From assembly GCA_041655055.1 (NCBI GenBank), contig JBBAGE010000065.1, positions 1-12,187 of the forward strand: DNA of 12,187 nucleotides. Direction: 5' to 3'. The position numbers and the translations under genes are program-made. The notes below the pieces were generated by a model, which was not told the DNA's origin, searched no databases, and saw nothing but the letters and a program-made list of their open reading frames with translations. This stretch comes from JBBAGE01 sp041655055 (GTDB lineage: Bacteria; Pseudomonadota; Alphaproteobacteria; Rhodobacterales; Rhodobacteraceae). This document shows positions 1 through 6,792 of this stretch, one piece after another (position 1 is the stretch's first letter; every line of letters starts with the position of its first letter).

Positions 1-28
1 CCCCTTCGAGCCCGAAACCAGCCCCGTC

Positions 29-496
29 ATGGCCGAACTTGCCGATCAACAGACGGCCTCGGTCGTGGCGGTGGCGGGGCATCCGCTGCATGCGGCCTCG
101 GTGCATTTTCCGATCGCGCTGGCGGTGCTGACCTTGGGCGCTGATCTGGTGCTGTGGTGGGATGGCGACCCGTTCTGGCAGCGCGCGGGGCTTTGGGCCG
201 CGGGGCTCGGCTTTGTGACCGGGGCGCTCGCCGGGCTGATCGGGCTTGCAGAATTGCTGCTGGTGGCCGGGATCAGGCTGCGGGTCACGGGCTGGGCGCA
301 TGGCGTGGCGGCGGTGATGCTGATCGCCGGGCTTGGGGCCAATTGGGGCCTGCGGATGTATGATCCCGATGCCGTGCTGCCGCATGGGCTGCTGCTCTCC
401 GGCCTCGTTTTGCTGCTGACGGGGATTGCGGGCTGGCATGGGGGCAAGCTGGTCTTTCATCATGGCATCGGCCTCAAGGAACCTCAGGAAGATTGA
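29..496 (+). CDS. DUF2231-type integral membrane protein
   Basis: A 155-residue hydrophobic protein with about four membrane segments (roughly residues 22-45, 50-78, 83-106 and 116-136). Near the N-terminus, residues 17-27 contain GHPLHAASVHFPIAL, the hallmark of the DUF2231 family, whose members start with a His-Pro-Leu-His-x-x-x-x-His-Phe-Pro segment. The molecular function of the family is not settled. Members often lie near heme/copper respiratory or copper-handling genes, which fits the CtaG and HemJ-like genes converging on it here. No clear Shine-Dalgarno sequence precedes the ATG at 29, and the frame stays open to the window edge, so the true start may lie further left. The 3' end overlaps the oppositely oriented HemJ-like gene by 23 bases. 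Family call is good; function is unknown. Confidence 0.8.
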   Translation: MAELADQQTASVVAVAGHPLHAASVHFPIALAVLTLGADLVLWWDGDPFWQRAGLWAAGLGFVTGALAGLIGLAELLLVAGIRLRVTGWAHGVAAVMLIAGLGANWGLRMYDPDAVLPHGLLLSGLVLLLTGIAGWHGGKLVFHHGIGLKEPQED

Positions 497-971
497 ACCC
501 CGGCAGCGCGCGCGACAGCCCGCCCGGCTCCATCAATCCGTCGGGCAGGGCGAAATGCAGCGCCGGTTTCATCAACACCAGCGCGATCACCATGGTGATG
601 GCCCCGCCTGCCAATGCCAGATGGCCCGCATGACGCCAGCCGGAATAGGGATGCTCGGCCTCAAACAGGCGCAGCACCTGCCGCCCGGTCGCCAGATGCA
701 GCGCCACCATCAGCCCGACGAACAGCAGCTTGGCCGTGAACCATGGCGTGAATGTTTCGCGCAGAAACATCAGGCCGATGCCCGATATGATCGCCGCCAG
801 CGCGGCGGGCGACATCAAGCCCACATAGATGAACCGCACCCCCCGGTGCACCCGGGTCTGGGCCGCGCCCGCCCCCGGATCGCGCCGCGCATAGAGCGAG
901 GGCAACCCCAAAAGCCCCGCCGCCCAGATCGAGATGGCGGCGATATGGATGATTTTCAGCGCCGCGATCAC
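474..971 (-). CDS. HemJ/CopD-like integral membrane protein
   Basis: A 165-residue membrane protein with about four helices. It resembles the UPF0093/HemJ branch of the CopD-like superfamily: residues 2-22 carry ALKIIHIAAISIWAAGLLGL, residues 80-92 carry AKLLFVGLMVALH, and a late helix ends in LMKPAL. HemJ is the oxygen-independent protoporphyrinogen IX oxidase. The His of the first helix (His9) and the Lys of the AKLL segment (Lys81) line up with the conserved His and Lys of HemJ. The sequence is divergent enough that a copper-export or heme-protein role (CopD-like) is equally possible. I chose a GTG start at 971 because it overlaps the TGA of the upstream ctaG-like gene as GTGA, a typical coupling junction; a longer frame running to 1049 would overlap that gene by 82 bases and adds no family-like sequence. 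It converges on the DUF2231 gene with a 23-base overlap. Confidence 0.72.
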   Translation of the reverse strand: MIAALKIIHIAAISIWAAGLLGLPSLYARRDPGAGAAQTRVHRGVRFIYVGLMSPAALAAIISGIGLMFLRETFTPWFTAKLLFVGLMVALHLATGRQVLRLFEAEHPYSGWRHAGHLALAGGAITMVIALVLMKPALHFALPDGLMEPGGLSRALPGFNLPEVP

Positions 972-1681
972 ACTGCGCGCCCCGGCTGGATCAGCGGCGC
1001 GATCCGCCAAAGCACCGCCGCAAGATAGGGCAGTGCCGCAGGCACCCACATCAATACGCCCGCCAATTGCTGATCCTCAGTCGCCGACAGGCCAAAGGGG
1101 GGTGCGCTTGCGAAATGCGCGGCGTAAAGCGGGCCCGATGCGAACACCAAAAGCGCCCCCAAAAGGCCCATTTGCATCGCGCTGCCCATCGCCACGCTGA
1201 TAGCCGTGCCGACGCGCCCGGGCGCCATGATCACCGCCCAAAGCCAAATGGCCGATCCCAGCAGCGAAAGCTCCATCACCCAATAGGCCGGGTCCGATGA
1301 CAACGCCCAGTGATAGGGCACAGGCGCATGCCAAAGCCAGACGAGCGCCATATGCAGCGCAAAGGCGGGCGATGCCGGCCCCCGGCCCAACACCTGCGCC
1401 AGGCGCGGCAGCGCCAGCACGATCAGGGGTGCGGCAAAGGCGATCAACAGGATATGGTGCAACACCCGCGCCGAAAACAGCGCCGAGGCCAGTGCACAAA
1501 GCGGCGAGACAAACGCCGCAAGCAGAACGAATGCCGCCGCAACCGCCCAACCGGGCCTTGTGCGCACGGCCAAAAGCGTGCCCAGCAATACCGGCCCGAT
1601 CACCAGCGGATCAAGGTTCCATTGCGCAAGCCAGATTTCGGGCGTGGGCGCCGGGCCACAATAGGGATCAAGCGGGATCAT
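968..1681 (-). CDS. ctaG: CtaG/caa3-type cytochrome c oxidase assembly protein
   Basis: A 237-residue polytopic membrane protein matching the Caa3_CtaG family (the Bacillus-type CtaG, unrelated to Cox11). Visible family signatures are an N-terminal short domain containing WNLDPLVIGPVLLGT, the SPLCALASALFSARVLHH segment around residues 59-76, a WLWHAPVPYHWAL segment, and DQQLAGVLMWVPAALPY near the C-terminus. Proteins of this family sit in the cytoplasmic membrane and are thought to help supply copper or assemble the CuA/CuB centres of heme-copper oxidases. No oxidase subunit is present here. The start ATG at 1681 is preceded by AAGGGGGCAGG, a strong ribosome binding site. It is the first gene of a two-gene unit with the HemJ-like gene, to which it is coupled by a GTGA overlap. 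An EcfG-type promoter motif lies about 41 bases upstream. Confidence 0.86.
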   Translation of the reverse strand: MIPLDPYCGPAPTPEIWLAQWNLDPLVIGPVLLGTLLAVRTRPGWAVAAAFVLLAAFVSPLCALASALFSARVLHHILLIAFAAPLIVLALPRLAQVLGRGPASPAFALHMALVWLWHAPVPYHWALSSDPAYWVMELSLLGSAIWLWAVIMAPGRVGTAISVAMGSAMQMGLLGALLVFASGPLYAAHFASAPPFGLSATEDQQLAGVLMWVPAALPYLAAVLWRIAPLIQPGRAV

Positions 1682-1721
1682 CCTGCCCCCTTATTCAGGA
1701 AAAATCTGCAAACTCAGGACT

Positions 1722-1747
1722 AACCGCGCCGCCACGCGGAATGTTCC
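1722..1747 (-). promoter_or_regulatory. Putative EcfG-type promoter before ctaG
   Basis: On the minus strand GGAAC (1747-1743) is followed after 17 bases by GGTT (1725-1722). This fits the alphaproteobacterial general-stress consensus GGAAC-N16/17-CGTT with one deviation in the -10 element. It ends about 41 bases before the ATG at 1681. Of the seven candidates in the window it is the only one with the longer spacer. Confidence 0.5.
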
Positions 1748-1750
1748 CGC

Positions 1751-1782
1751 AAACCAAAGCCGCACGGCGCAAACCGTGCGGC
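1751..1782 (-). terminator. Intrinsic terminator of the BON operon
   Basis: A perfect 9-base-pair stem (GCCGCACGG at 1759-1767 with CCGTGCGGC at 1774-1782) and 6-base loop. Read on the minus strand it is followed by TTTGGTTT (1758-1751). It lies 55 bases beyond the stop of the small secreted-protein gene and just before the ctaG promoter, so it separates the two minus-strand units. Confidence 0.72.
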
Positions 1783-1836
1783 CCGGGCCCGGTCTGTGGC
1801 GCCCACGCCTGAGAGCCACAGGATGGCGGGGTCGCG

Positions 1837-2265
1837 TTACAAGCCAGAGACCGTATCGCAAAGCTGCGTCCAGACCGTGAGCGAGACATTGCCGCTGGTG
1901 ATCTGTTCGAGCGGGGTGGTCAGGCTGTCGCTATCGGCGACTTCGGGGTTTTCCGCGCCCTCCTCGGCGCCAGCCGCATCGCCCATATCGGTTTCAAGCG
2001 ATTGTTCCGCCGACATCGCGGTGCAATCCGCGCGGATCTGGGCGCGCTCGGGTTCGGACAGGTTCGCCCAATTGGCCTCGATCTCGCCGGTCGGGCGCAG
2101 GGTCATGGACCCGTCATCGGTGAAAAAGGCATTGGCAGCCCCATCCGACCAGGTCTGCCCCATCGCGCTGCCAGGCGTAATGCCCATACCATCTTGCGCC
2201 ACGGCGCCTGTGGCGAGAAACAGCGAAACAACGGTGCCTGCCATGAATTTCATCTTGTTTGTCAT
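1837..2265 (-). CDS. Small secreted protein of unknown function
   Basis: A 142-residue protein with a clear Sec-type signal peptide (MTNKMKFMAGTVVSLFLATG, cleavage probably after AVA at residue 23). The mature part has a stretch around residues 43-60 (AANAFFTDDGSMTLRPTG), two cysteines (Cys81, Cys136) that could form a disulfide in the periplasm, and a very acidic Ala/Glu/Asp-rich linker (about residues 93-114). It resembles small hypothetical secreted proteins that recur in Rhodobacterales; I know no function for them. The frame continues upstream to 2367, but the ATG at 2265 has a good AAGGATG ribosome binding site and starts exactly at the signal peptide. It follows the BON gene by 28 bases in the same direction and ends before a terminator, so the two probably share an operon. 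Confidence 0.75.
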   Translation of the reverse strand: MTNKMKFMAGTVVSLFLATGAVAQDGMGITPGSAMGQTWSDGAANAFFTDDGSMTLRPTGEIEANWANLSEPERAQIRADCTAMSAEQSLETDMGDAAGAEEGAENPEVADSDSLTTPLEQITSGNVSLTVWTQLCDTVSGL

Positions 2266-2293
2266 CGGTTCATCCTTGCTTTGGCTGGTTGGT

Positions 2294-2980
2294 TTACAAT
2301 TGGCTGCGCGCGGAACCCGGGATGTTGCCCGGATCACCCATTTGCACGCGCAGGTTGTTTTGCACATGGGTCACGCCCGATACATCATCGGCGCAATCCT
2401 CGGCCCGGCGCTTGGCATGTTTGGAATCGACCGTCCCGCTTAGGGTGACTTCGCCATCCTTGACCGCGACTTCGATCCCGGTGGCATCGACCAGCGGGTG
2501 ATCCGAAAGCCGGTCGCTGACATCTTCGACGATGCGCGCGTCGGATCGCTTGTAACCCTGCGGACCCTTGCCGCGATGATCGGCTTCGCGGCGACGTTCG
2601 GCATCTTCGTCGCCGAACCACGATGCGACCTCATCGCTGGCGCGATCCCAAAATCCACGCTCATTATCGTGATCGCGGTCGGCCCATTCGCGCCGGCGGC
2701 GATGCGGCGTATCGTGCAGCCGCGCCGATTCCAGCGTGCCATAGCCGGGATAGACGCCCGCGGCCGGATTGGCCCCAAAGGGCGGATAGCGGCGGCCCCG
2801 TTCGCTTTCGCCATAGAAATGGTCGTAATTGTCGCGCCGCTGTTCGCGCTCGCGCTCCATTTCGTCGAAGCTGCGGTAATCCTCGCGCTCGTAATCATCG
2901 CCGCCCCGCCAGCCGCGTTTTGCGCGCTCGGGGTAATCGCGCGGATAGCGCGACGGGCGGCCTTGTCTTGAATCAGCCAT
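2294..2980 (-). CDS. BON-domain protein with SWFGD motif
   Basis: A 228-residue, highly charged protein. Residues 1-110 are a low-complexity Arg/Asp/Glu/Tyr-rich region, followed by DEVASWFGDEDAERR (residues 117-130), a motif I have seen next to BON domains in alphaproteobacterial stress proteins. The C-terminal BON domain (about residues 145-213) shows DARIVEDVSDRLSDHPLVDA and VKDGEVTLSGTVDSKHAKRR. BON domains (as in OsmY) bind lipids or support envelope integrity under osmotic stress. I see no signal peptide or membrane helix, so the protein may stay in the cytoplasm or at the membrane surface. The start is firm: GGAGGAAACTC precedes the ATG. The gene heads a two-gene unit with the secreted protein, and an EcfG-type promoter motif lies 73 bases upstream of the ATG. 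Confidence 0.88.
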   Translation of the reverse strand: MADSRQGRPSRYPRDYPERAKRGWRGGDDYEREDYRSFDEMEREREQRRDNYDHFYGESERGRRYPPFGANPAAGVYPGYGTLESARLHDTPHRRRREWADRDHDNERGFWDRASDEVASWFGDEDAERRREADHRGKGPQGYKRSDARIVEDVSDRLSDHPLVDATGIEVAVKDGEVTLSGTVDSKHAKRRAEDCADDVSGVTHVQNNLRVQMGDPGNIPGSARSQL

Positions 2981-3052
2981 GAGTTTCCTCCGTTATTAAT
3001 GTCCTCACACCCGCGCGGTGATCTGCATCAGGGCGAGGCATCATGCCGGAAA

Positions 3053-3077
3053 AACCGATGCTGGGGCCAAATGTTCC
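3053..3077 (-). promoter_or_regulatory. Putative EcfG-type promoter before the BON gene
   Basis: On the minus strand GGAAC (3077-3073), a 16-base spacer and GGTT (3056-3053), followed by a T run. The -10 element lies 72 bases before the ATG at 2980. BON/OsmY-like genes are classic general-stress targets, which adds weight to the motif. Confidence 0.68.
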
Positions 3078-3107
3078 GACCCGATTTCCGGGCGGTGGAT
3101 TCGCGCC

Positions 3108-3132
3108 GGAACAATTCCTGCCCCCCGCGATT
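3108..3132 (+). promoter_or_regulatory. Weak EcfG-like motif before the proline-rich ORF
   Basis: GGAAC (3108-3112), a 16-base spacer and GATT (3129-3132), 32 bases before the ATG at 3165. It differs from the other sites of the window at a normally conserved -10 base (GATT instead of GGTT/CGTT), so it may be inactive. Its position, back to back with the BON promoter, is the only reason to list it. Confidence 0.25.
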
Positions 3133-3164
3133 GAGAAAACAGATGCCATAACACGAGGCCGCCC

Positions 3165-3368
3165 ATGCAAATCTTTGCCATCCGTGCCATCGCGCCCGGC
3201 CCGGAAAATCCGGTGCCGCCCAACCCGCCGCATCCGCCCGATCCTGGCCCCCCATCCCCGGGCGAACCGCCGGCCCCCGGCCCGCCGCCCGATCCCGGCC
3301 CGGGCGATCTGCCGCCCGACATGCCGCCGCCGGGCAGCGATCCGCCGCCGCTGCATGTGGGAACATAA
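3165..3368 (+). CDS. Proline-rich mini-protein
   Basis: A 67-residue reading frame. The N-terminus MQIFAIRAIAPGPENPVPP runs into about 45 residues that are roughly half proline (PPHPPDPGPPSPGEPPAPG and PPDMPPPGSDPPP). No signal peptide or membrane helix is visible, and no enzyme motif. The start has a GAGG six bases upstream. The stop overlaps the GGAAC box of the next promoter. In its favour are the ribosome binding site, the fit into the gap between two promoter regions and the plausible ending; against it, a C-rich stretch can produce long proline frames by chance, and open frames also exist on the other strand. Proline-rich short proteins of this sort occur in related genomes as hypotheticals. 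Function unknown. Confidence 0.5.
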   Translation: MQIFAIRAIAPGPENPVPPNPPHPPDPGPPSPGEPPAPGPPPDPGPGDLPPDMPPPGSDPPPLHVGT

Positions 3369-3384
3369 GCGCCGGGCCCGCGTT
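3360..3384 (+). promoter_or_regulatory. EcfG-type promoter, perfect consensus
   Basis: GGAAC (3360-3364), a 16-base spacer and CGTT (3381-3384), an exact match to the alphaproteobacterial general-stress consensus. It lies 55 bases before the ATG at 3440. It probably serves the small SFPASDPP gene and, by readthrough, the PRC-barrel and PQQ-dehydrogenase genes, since no other promoter of this kind or clear terminator lies between them. Confidence 0.75.
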
Positions 3385-3439
3385 TTGGCCCTATATCAAT
3401 CGCCCCGCCCAGCGCGCGGGCTTATGCATGAGGCCCACA

Positions 3440-3691
3440 ATGCCACGAAGATTGTTTTCAGGTTCTTTGCCACTGCTGGCGGTCGTCGGGGTCGGCTTTC
3501 TGGCGTCGCGCTATCTGATGGGCGGCTCGCACCGCGCCGGGGCGCATTGGCGCGATTATGGCCATGACGGCCAACGCTGGGTGCGCTCGGCAGGGCGCCG
3601 GGAAATGGCGTCGCCGCCGCGCAACTGGGACCGGGTGGATGAGGCGGCCGACGAATCCTTTCCCGCCAGCGACCCGCCCGGAAATTATTGA
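3440..3691 (+). CDS. Small membrane-anchored protein with SFPASDPP tail
   Basis: An 83-residue protein. Residues 5-25 (LFSGSLPLLAVVGVGFLASR) form one membrane segment or uncleaved signal anchor. A basic and aromatic middle region follows, and the C-terminus is DRVDEAADESFPASDPPGNY. The D-E-A-x-x-E-S-F-P-A-S-D-P-P tail recurs at the ends of many otherwise unrelated small proteobacterial proteins, several linked to stress; its function is not established as far as I know. I prefer ATG 3440 because GAGG sits six bases before it; an in-frame ATG at 3428 would add four residues but has no ribosome binding site. It is the first gene after a perfect EcfG-type promoter and is followed after 22 bases by the PRC-barrel gene. 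Confidence 0.78.
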   Translation: MPRRLFSGSLPLLAVVGVGFLASRYLMGGSHRAGAHWRDYGHDGQRWVRSAGRREMASPPRNWDRVDEAADESFPASDPPGNY

Positions 3692-3713
3692 CGTTTCATA
3701 AAGGATCTGACGC

Positions 3714-4313
3714 ATGAGGAATTTACTGTTCAACACGGCCCTGATCACCGTGCTTGCGGCGCTGCCCGCCACCGCACAAGACACCCCGCCCCCCGCCGAG
3801 GCGGAGGCCCCCGTATCGGGCGAGATTACCCCGCCCATCGGCTATGAGGTTTATGGAAATGTCGCGATCACCGGCACCACATTACTGGGGGCCGATGTGC
3901 ATGACAGCGATAACGCCAAAACCGCGGTGATCTCGGATATCGTGTTCATGCCTGATGGCCAGATCTGGCTAGCGGTTCTGGATGTGGGCGGGTTTTTGGG
4001 CCTGAACACCCACCGCACGGCCGTGGGTTTCGAAGAACTGCAGATCTATCGCAGCGCCGAGCAGGATTTCCACGTCATCGTGCCCCGCAGCGCCGATGAG
4101 CTGGGCGCCATGCCCGAATATGTGGCCGAACTGGTGGCCGGAACGGAACTGGATTACCCCCATTCCAGCAGCACCGAAATTCTGCGCGATGATGACGGCG
4201 CACCGGCCGGCGCGCAAGACACACCATCCGCGCAGGATGCCACCCCCGAGGATAATTCCGCGCCCGCGCCCGAGGCAGACGCCCCCGCCGATCCGGCCCC
4301 CGCACCGCAATAA
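3714..4313 (+). CDS. Secreted PRC-barrel-like protein
   Basis: A 199-residue protein with a signal peptide (residues 1-21, LAALPATA/QD). A short Pro/Ala linker is followed by a PRC-barrel-like domain, about residues 55-113: LLGADVHDSDNAKTAVISDI, then IWLAVLDVGGFLGLNTHRTAV and FEELQIYR. This pattern (a first strand with GxxV, a linker, 'VGGFLGLNxHxxAV', then a V/LPxxEL-like end) is typical of periplasmic PRC-barrel proteins of Alphaproteobacteria. Residues 160-199 are a low-complexity Ala/Pro/Asp/Glu tail. PRC barrels are small beta-barrel modules that bind partners or nucleic acid; the role of periplasmic ones is unknown. It has an AAGGA ribosome binding site and ends 29 bases before the PQQ dehydrogenase, suggesting co-transcription with it. 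Confidence 0.82.
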   Translation: MRNLLFNTALITVLAALPATAQDTPPPAEAEAPVSGEITPPIGYEVYGNVAITGTTLLGADVHDSDNAKTAVISDIVFMPDGQIWLAVLDVGGFLGLNTHRTAVGFEELQIYRSAEQDFHVIVPRSADELGAMPEYVAELVAGTELDYPHSSSTEILRDDDGAPAGAQDTPSAQDATPEDNSAPAPEADAPADPAPAPQ

Positions 4314-4342
4314 ACCCCACACCCCAGCGTCAGGAGTAAGCG

Positions 4343-6682
4343 ATGATCTTGTTAACATTCATTATTTTTGGATTGATCGGTCTGGTTCTGGCGTTAGGGG
4401 GTGGTTGGCTCGTGATACTTGGGGGGAGCCCCTATTACCTGCTGGCGGGCCTTGGGTTTTTGCTTACCGCCGCGCTGATCCAGCGGCGGCAAGCGCTTGC
4501 GCTTTGGGTCTATGCGGCGCTGATCTTTGCGTCGCTGGGCTGGGCGCTGTGGGAAGTCGGCTTTGACTGGTGGCAACTGGCGCCCCGCGGCGGCGTGATC
4601 GTGCTTTTGGGGCTGTGGCTGTTGCTGCCACCCGTGCGCCGGCGGCTGGAACCGCGCCGCGCCATGAGCTTTCAGGCCAAAAGGCTGGTGTCGGCCTTTC
4701 CCATCGTGCTCGCGGTCAGCGTTTCGGGCGCAGCAGCGCTTTATGCCATGTTACAAGATCCCCATGGCATCCATGGCACGCTTAGCACCGATGCCGTGAC
4801 CCCGGATGCGGCCAGCCATGATACCGTGCCCGATGGCGAATGGCATCAATATGGCCGCACCGATCTGGGGCAGCGCTATTCGCCGCTTGACCAGATCACC
4901 ACCGAGAATGTGGGATCACTGGAACTCGCCTGGAGCTTTCAGACCGGCGATATCATGCTGCCCGAGGATGTGACCGAAACCACCTATCAGGTTACGCCGC
5001 TCAAGGTGGATGACCGGCTTTATCTGTGCACGCCGCATAATTGGGCGATTGCGCTCGATGCAGGCAGTGGCGCCGAAATCTGGCGGTTCGACCCGGAATC
5101 GGGAATGGAATCCGACCGCCAGCACCAGACCTGTCGGGGCGTGACCTATTGGCGCGACGAAGCGCGCACCGGCCAAAGCTGCGCCGAACGGGTCTATCTG
5201 CCCACCGCCGATGCGCGGCTGATTGCGCTCGATGCCGCCACAGGCGACGTGTGCACCTTTTTTGGCGATGACGGCATATTGCATCTGGAAGAGGGCATGC
5301 CCTTTACCCCGCCCGGCTATTACTATTCCACCTCACCCCCGGTGGCGGTTGCGGGCAAGATCATCATCGGCGGCGCGGTCAATGACAATTACTCGATCCG
5401 CTCGCAAAGCGGCGTGATCCGCGCCTATGATATCGATACTGGTGAATTGCTGTGGAACTGGGATGCGGGCAATCCCGACGACACCACCCCCATCGATATC
5501 GCGGGGGGCGAAACCTATATGCCCAATTCCCCCAATAGCTGGTCGGTTTTCGCCGTGGATGAGGATCTGGGCCATGTCTATATCCCCCTTGGCAATCAAC
5601 AGCCCGACCAGATCGGCATCGGCCGGTCCGAGGCGGTCGAAACCTATTCCACCTCGATCACCGCGCTTGATATCGAAACCGGGGCGGCGCAATGGGTGTT
5701 TCAGACCGTCCACCACGATATCTGGGATTACGACATGCCCGCGCAACCGGCGCTGCTGGATCTGACGCGTCCCACCGGGGCCGTGGTCCCGGCGCTGGTC
5801 ACCCCCACCAAACAGGGCGATATCTATGTGCTCAACCGCCGCGATGGCACGCCACTGCTGCCGGTCGAGGAAATCCCCGCCCCCACAGGCGCTGTTCCCG
5901 AGGATTACACATCCCCCACCCAGCCCGTATCCGCGCTAAGCTTTGCGCCCGACGATCTGCGCGAAGCCGATATGTGGGGGGCGACGATGTTTGATCAGTT
6001 GATGTGCCGCATCAATTTTCACCGCCTGACGCATGAGGGGCGCTATACCCCGCCCTCGGTCAACGGCACCTTGCAGCATCCGGGCAATTTCGGCGTGTTC
6101 AACTGGGGCTCGATCGCGGTCGATCCGGTGCGCCAGGTGATGTTCGGCATGCCCACCTATGTGCCCTTTACCATCCAGCTGATCCCCACGGATGATCTGC
6201 CCGTCGATGCACCACCGGGCGATCCGGATGGGGGGCTGTTTCGCAATGTCGGCATGCCTTACGGGGTGCAGGTGGGGCCGTTTCTTGGCCCGCTGGAAAT
6301 TCCATGCACCGCGCCGCCATGGGGCTATGTCGCAGGCGCCGATCTGCGCACGGGTGAAATCGCCTGGCAGCATCGCAACGGCACCGTGCGCGACATGAGC
6401 GCGCTTCCCCTACCCTTCAAGATGGGCGTGCCTGGCATCGGCGGACCGATCATCACAGCCGGCGGCGTGGCCTTTCTGGGGGCCACGGTCGATGATTACC
6501 TGCGCGCCTATGACCTGACCACGGGCGAACAATTGTGGCAGGCCCGACTGCCCGCAGGCGCACAGGCCACGCCCATGACCTATACGCATGACGGCAAGCA
6601 ATATGTGCTGATCGTGGCCGGGGGTCACGGATCGGTGGGCACGACGATCGGGGATTATGTGCTGGCCTTTGCCTTGCCATAA
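4343..6682 (+). CDS. gcd: Membrane-bound PQQ-dependent glucose/quinate-type dehydrogenase
   Basis: A 779-residue quinoprotein, full length for the membrane-bound glucose/quinate/shikimate dehydrogenase family. Residues 1-137 hold the N-terminal anchor of about five helices, including GGSPYYLLAGLGFLLTAAL and ALWEVGFDWWQLAPRGG, which belong to this family. The periplasmic eight-bladed propeller follows: WHQYGRTDLGQRYSPLDQIT (168-187), HQTCRGV (261-267; His and vicinal region at the PQQ/quinone site), YYYSTSPPV, HHDIWDYDMPAQP (457-469, with the catalytic Asp), TPTKQGDIYVLNRRDG (487-502, PQQ-contacting Lys490), and a C-terminal VPGIGGPIITAGGVAFLGAT segment. It oxidises an aldose or cyclic polyol in the periplasm and passes electrons to ubiquinone. 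The substrate cannot be fixed from sequence, so the symbol is provisional. PQQ biosynthesis genes are not in the window. AGGAG precedes the ATG by six bases. Confidence 0.93.
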   Translation: MILLTFIIFGLIGLVLALGGGWLVILGGSPYYLLAGLGFLLTAALIQRRQALALWVYAALIFASLGWALWEVGFDWWQLAPRGGVIVLLGLWLLLPPVRRRLEPRRAMSFQAKRLVSAFPIVLAVSVSGAAALYAMLQDPHGIHGTLSTDAVTPDAASHDTVPDGEWHQYGRTDLGQRYSPLDQITTENVGSLELAWSFQTGDIMLPEDVTETTYQVTPLKVDDRLYLCTPHNWAIALDAGSGAEIWRFDPESGMESDRQHQTCRGVTYWRDEARTGQSCAERVYLPTADARLIALDAATGDVCTFFGDDGILHLEEGMPFTPPGYYYSTSPPVAVAGKIIIGGAVNDNYSIRSQSGVIRAYDIDTGELLWNWDAGNPDDTTPIDIAGGETYMPNSPNSWSVFAVDEDLGHVYIPLGNQQPDQIGIGRSEAVETYSTSITALDIETGAAQWVFQTVHHDIWDYDMPAQPALLDLTRPTGAVVPALVTPTKQGDIYVLNRRDGTPLLPVEEIPAPTGAVPEDYTSPTQPVSALSFAPDDLREADMWGATMFDQLMCRINFHRLTHEGRYTPPSVNGTLQHPGNFGVFNWGSIAVDPVRQVMFGMPTYVPFTIQLIPTDDLPVDAPPGDPDGGLFRNVGMPYGVQVGPFLGPLEIPCTAPPWGYVAGADLRTGEIAWQHRNGTVRDMSALPLPFKMGVPGIGGPIITAGGVAFLGATVDDYLRAYDLTTGEQLWQARLPAGAQATPMTYTHDGKQYVLIVAGGHGSVGTTIGDYVLAFALP

Positions 6683-6692
6683 ACGGCAAAGG

Positions 6693-6721
6693 CGGCGCAT
6701 TCAGCAGGGATGCGCCGCCCC
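6693..6721. terminator. Hairpin between convergent genes
   Basis: A perfect 10-base-pair stem (GGCGGCGCAT at 6693-6702 with ATGCGCCGCC at 6712-6721) and 9-base loop, ten bases past the stop of the PQQ dehydrogenase and 71 bases past the end of the oppositely oriented glycosyltransferase. There is no T run on the plus side. On the minus strand it is followed by TTTGCCGTTT, so termination may be better for transcripts from the right. Confidence 0.6.
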
Positions 6722-6792
6722 CAGGCCCGCCAAATTCGGCGCCAGCCAAAGCACCAAGAACCGCTGAATGAATTGAACGAGACCCGCCGTTG

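Noticed and set aside
426..1028. A 200-residue plus-strand frame across the HemJ-like gene
   Set aside because: Arg/Gln/His-rich antisense translation with no motifs; the minus-strand membrane proteins explain the sequence.
972..1049. Longer start for the HemJ-like protein at 1049
   Set aside because: It overlaps ctaG by 82 bases, and the added residues are an alternate frame of the CtaG C-terminus; the GTGA junction at 968-971 is a better start.
2498..2971. A hydrophobic 157-residue plus-strand frame opposite the BON gene
   Set aside because: Antisense of charged codons yields apparent hydrophobic runs; it has no good ribosome binding site, and BON homology fixes the other strand.
2973..3366. 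Minus-strand frames of 93-127 residues opposite the proline-rich ORF
   Set aside because: Gly/Arg-rich complements of the proline codons; no start signals, and they would run through the BON promoter.
6703..6792. Possible small RNA or gene between the PQQ dehydrogenase and the glycosyltransferase
   Set aside because: The short stretch holds only the end of the hairpin and unremarkable sequence; no promoter motif is visible.
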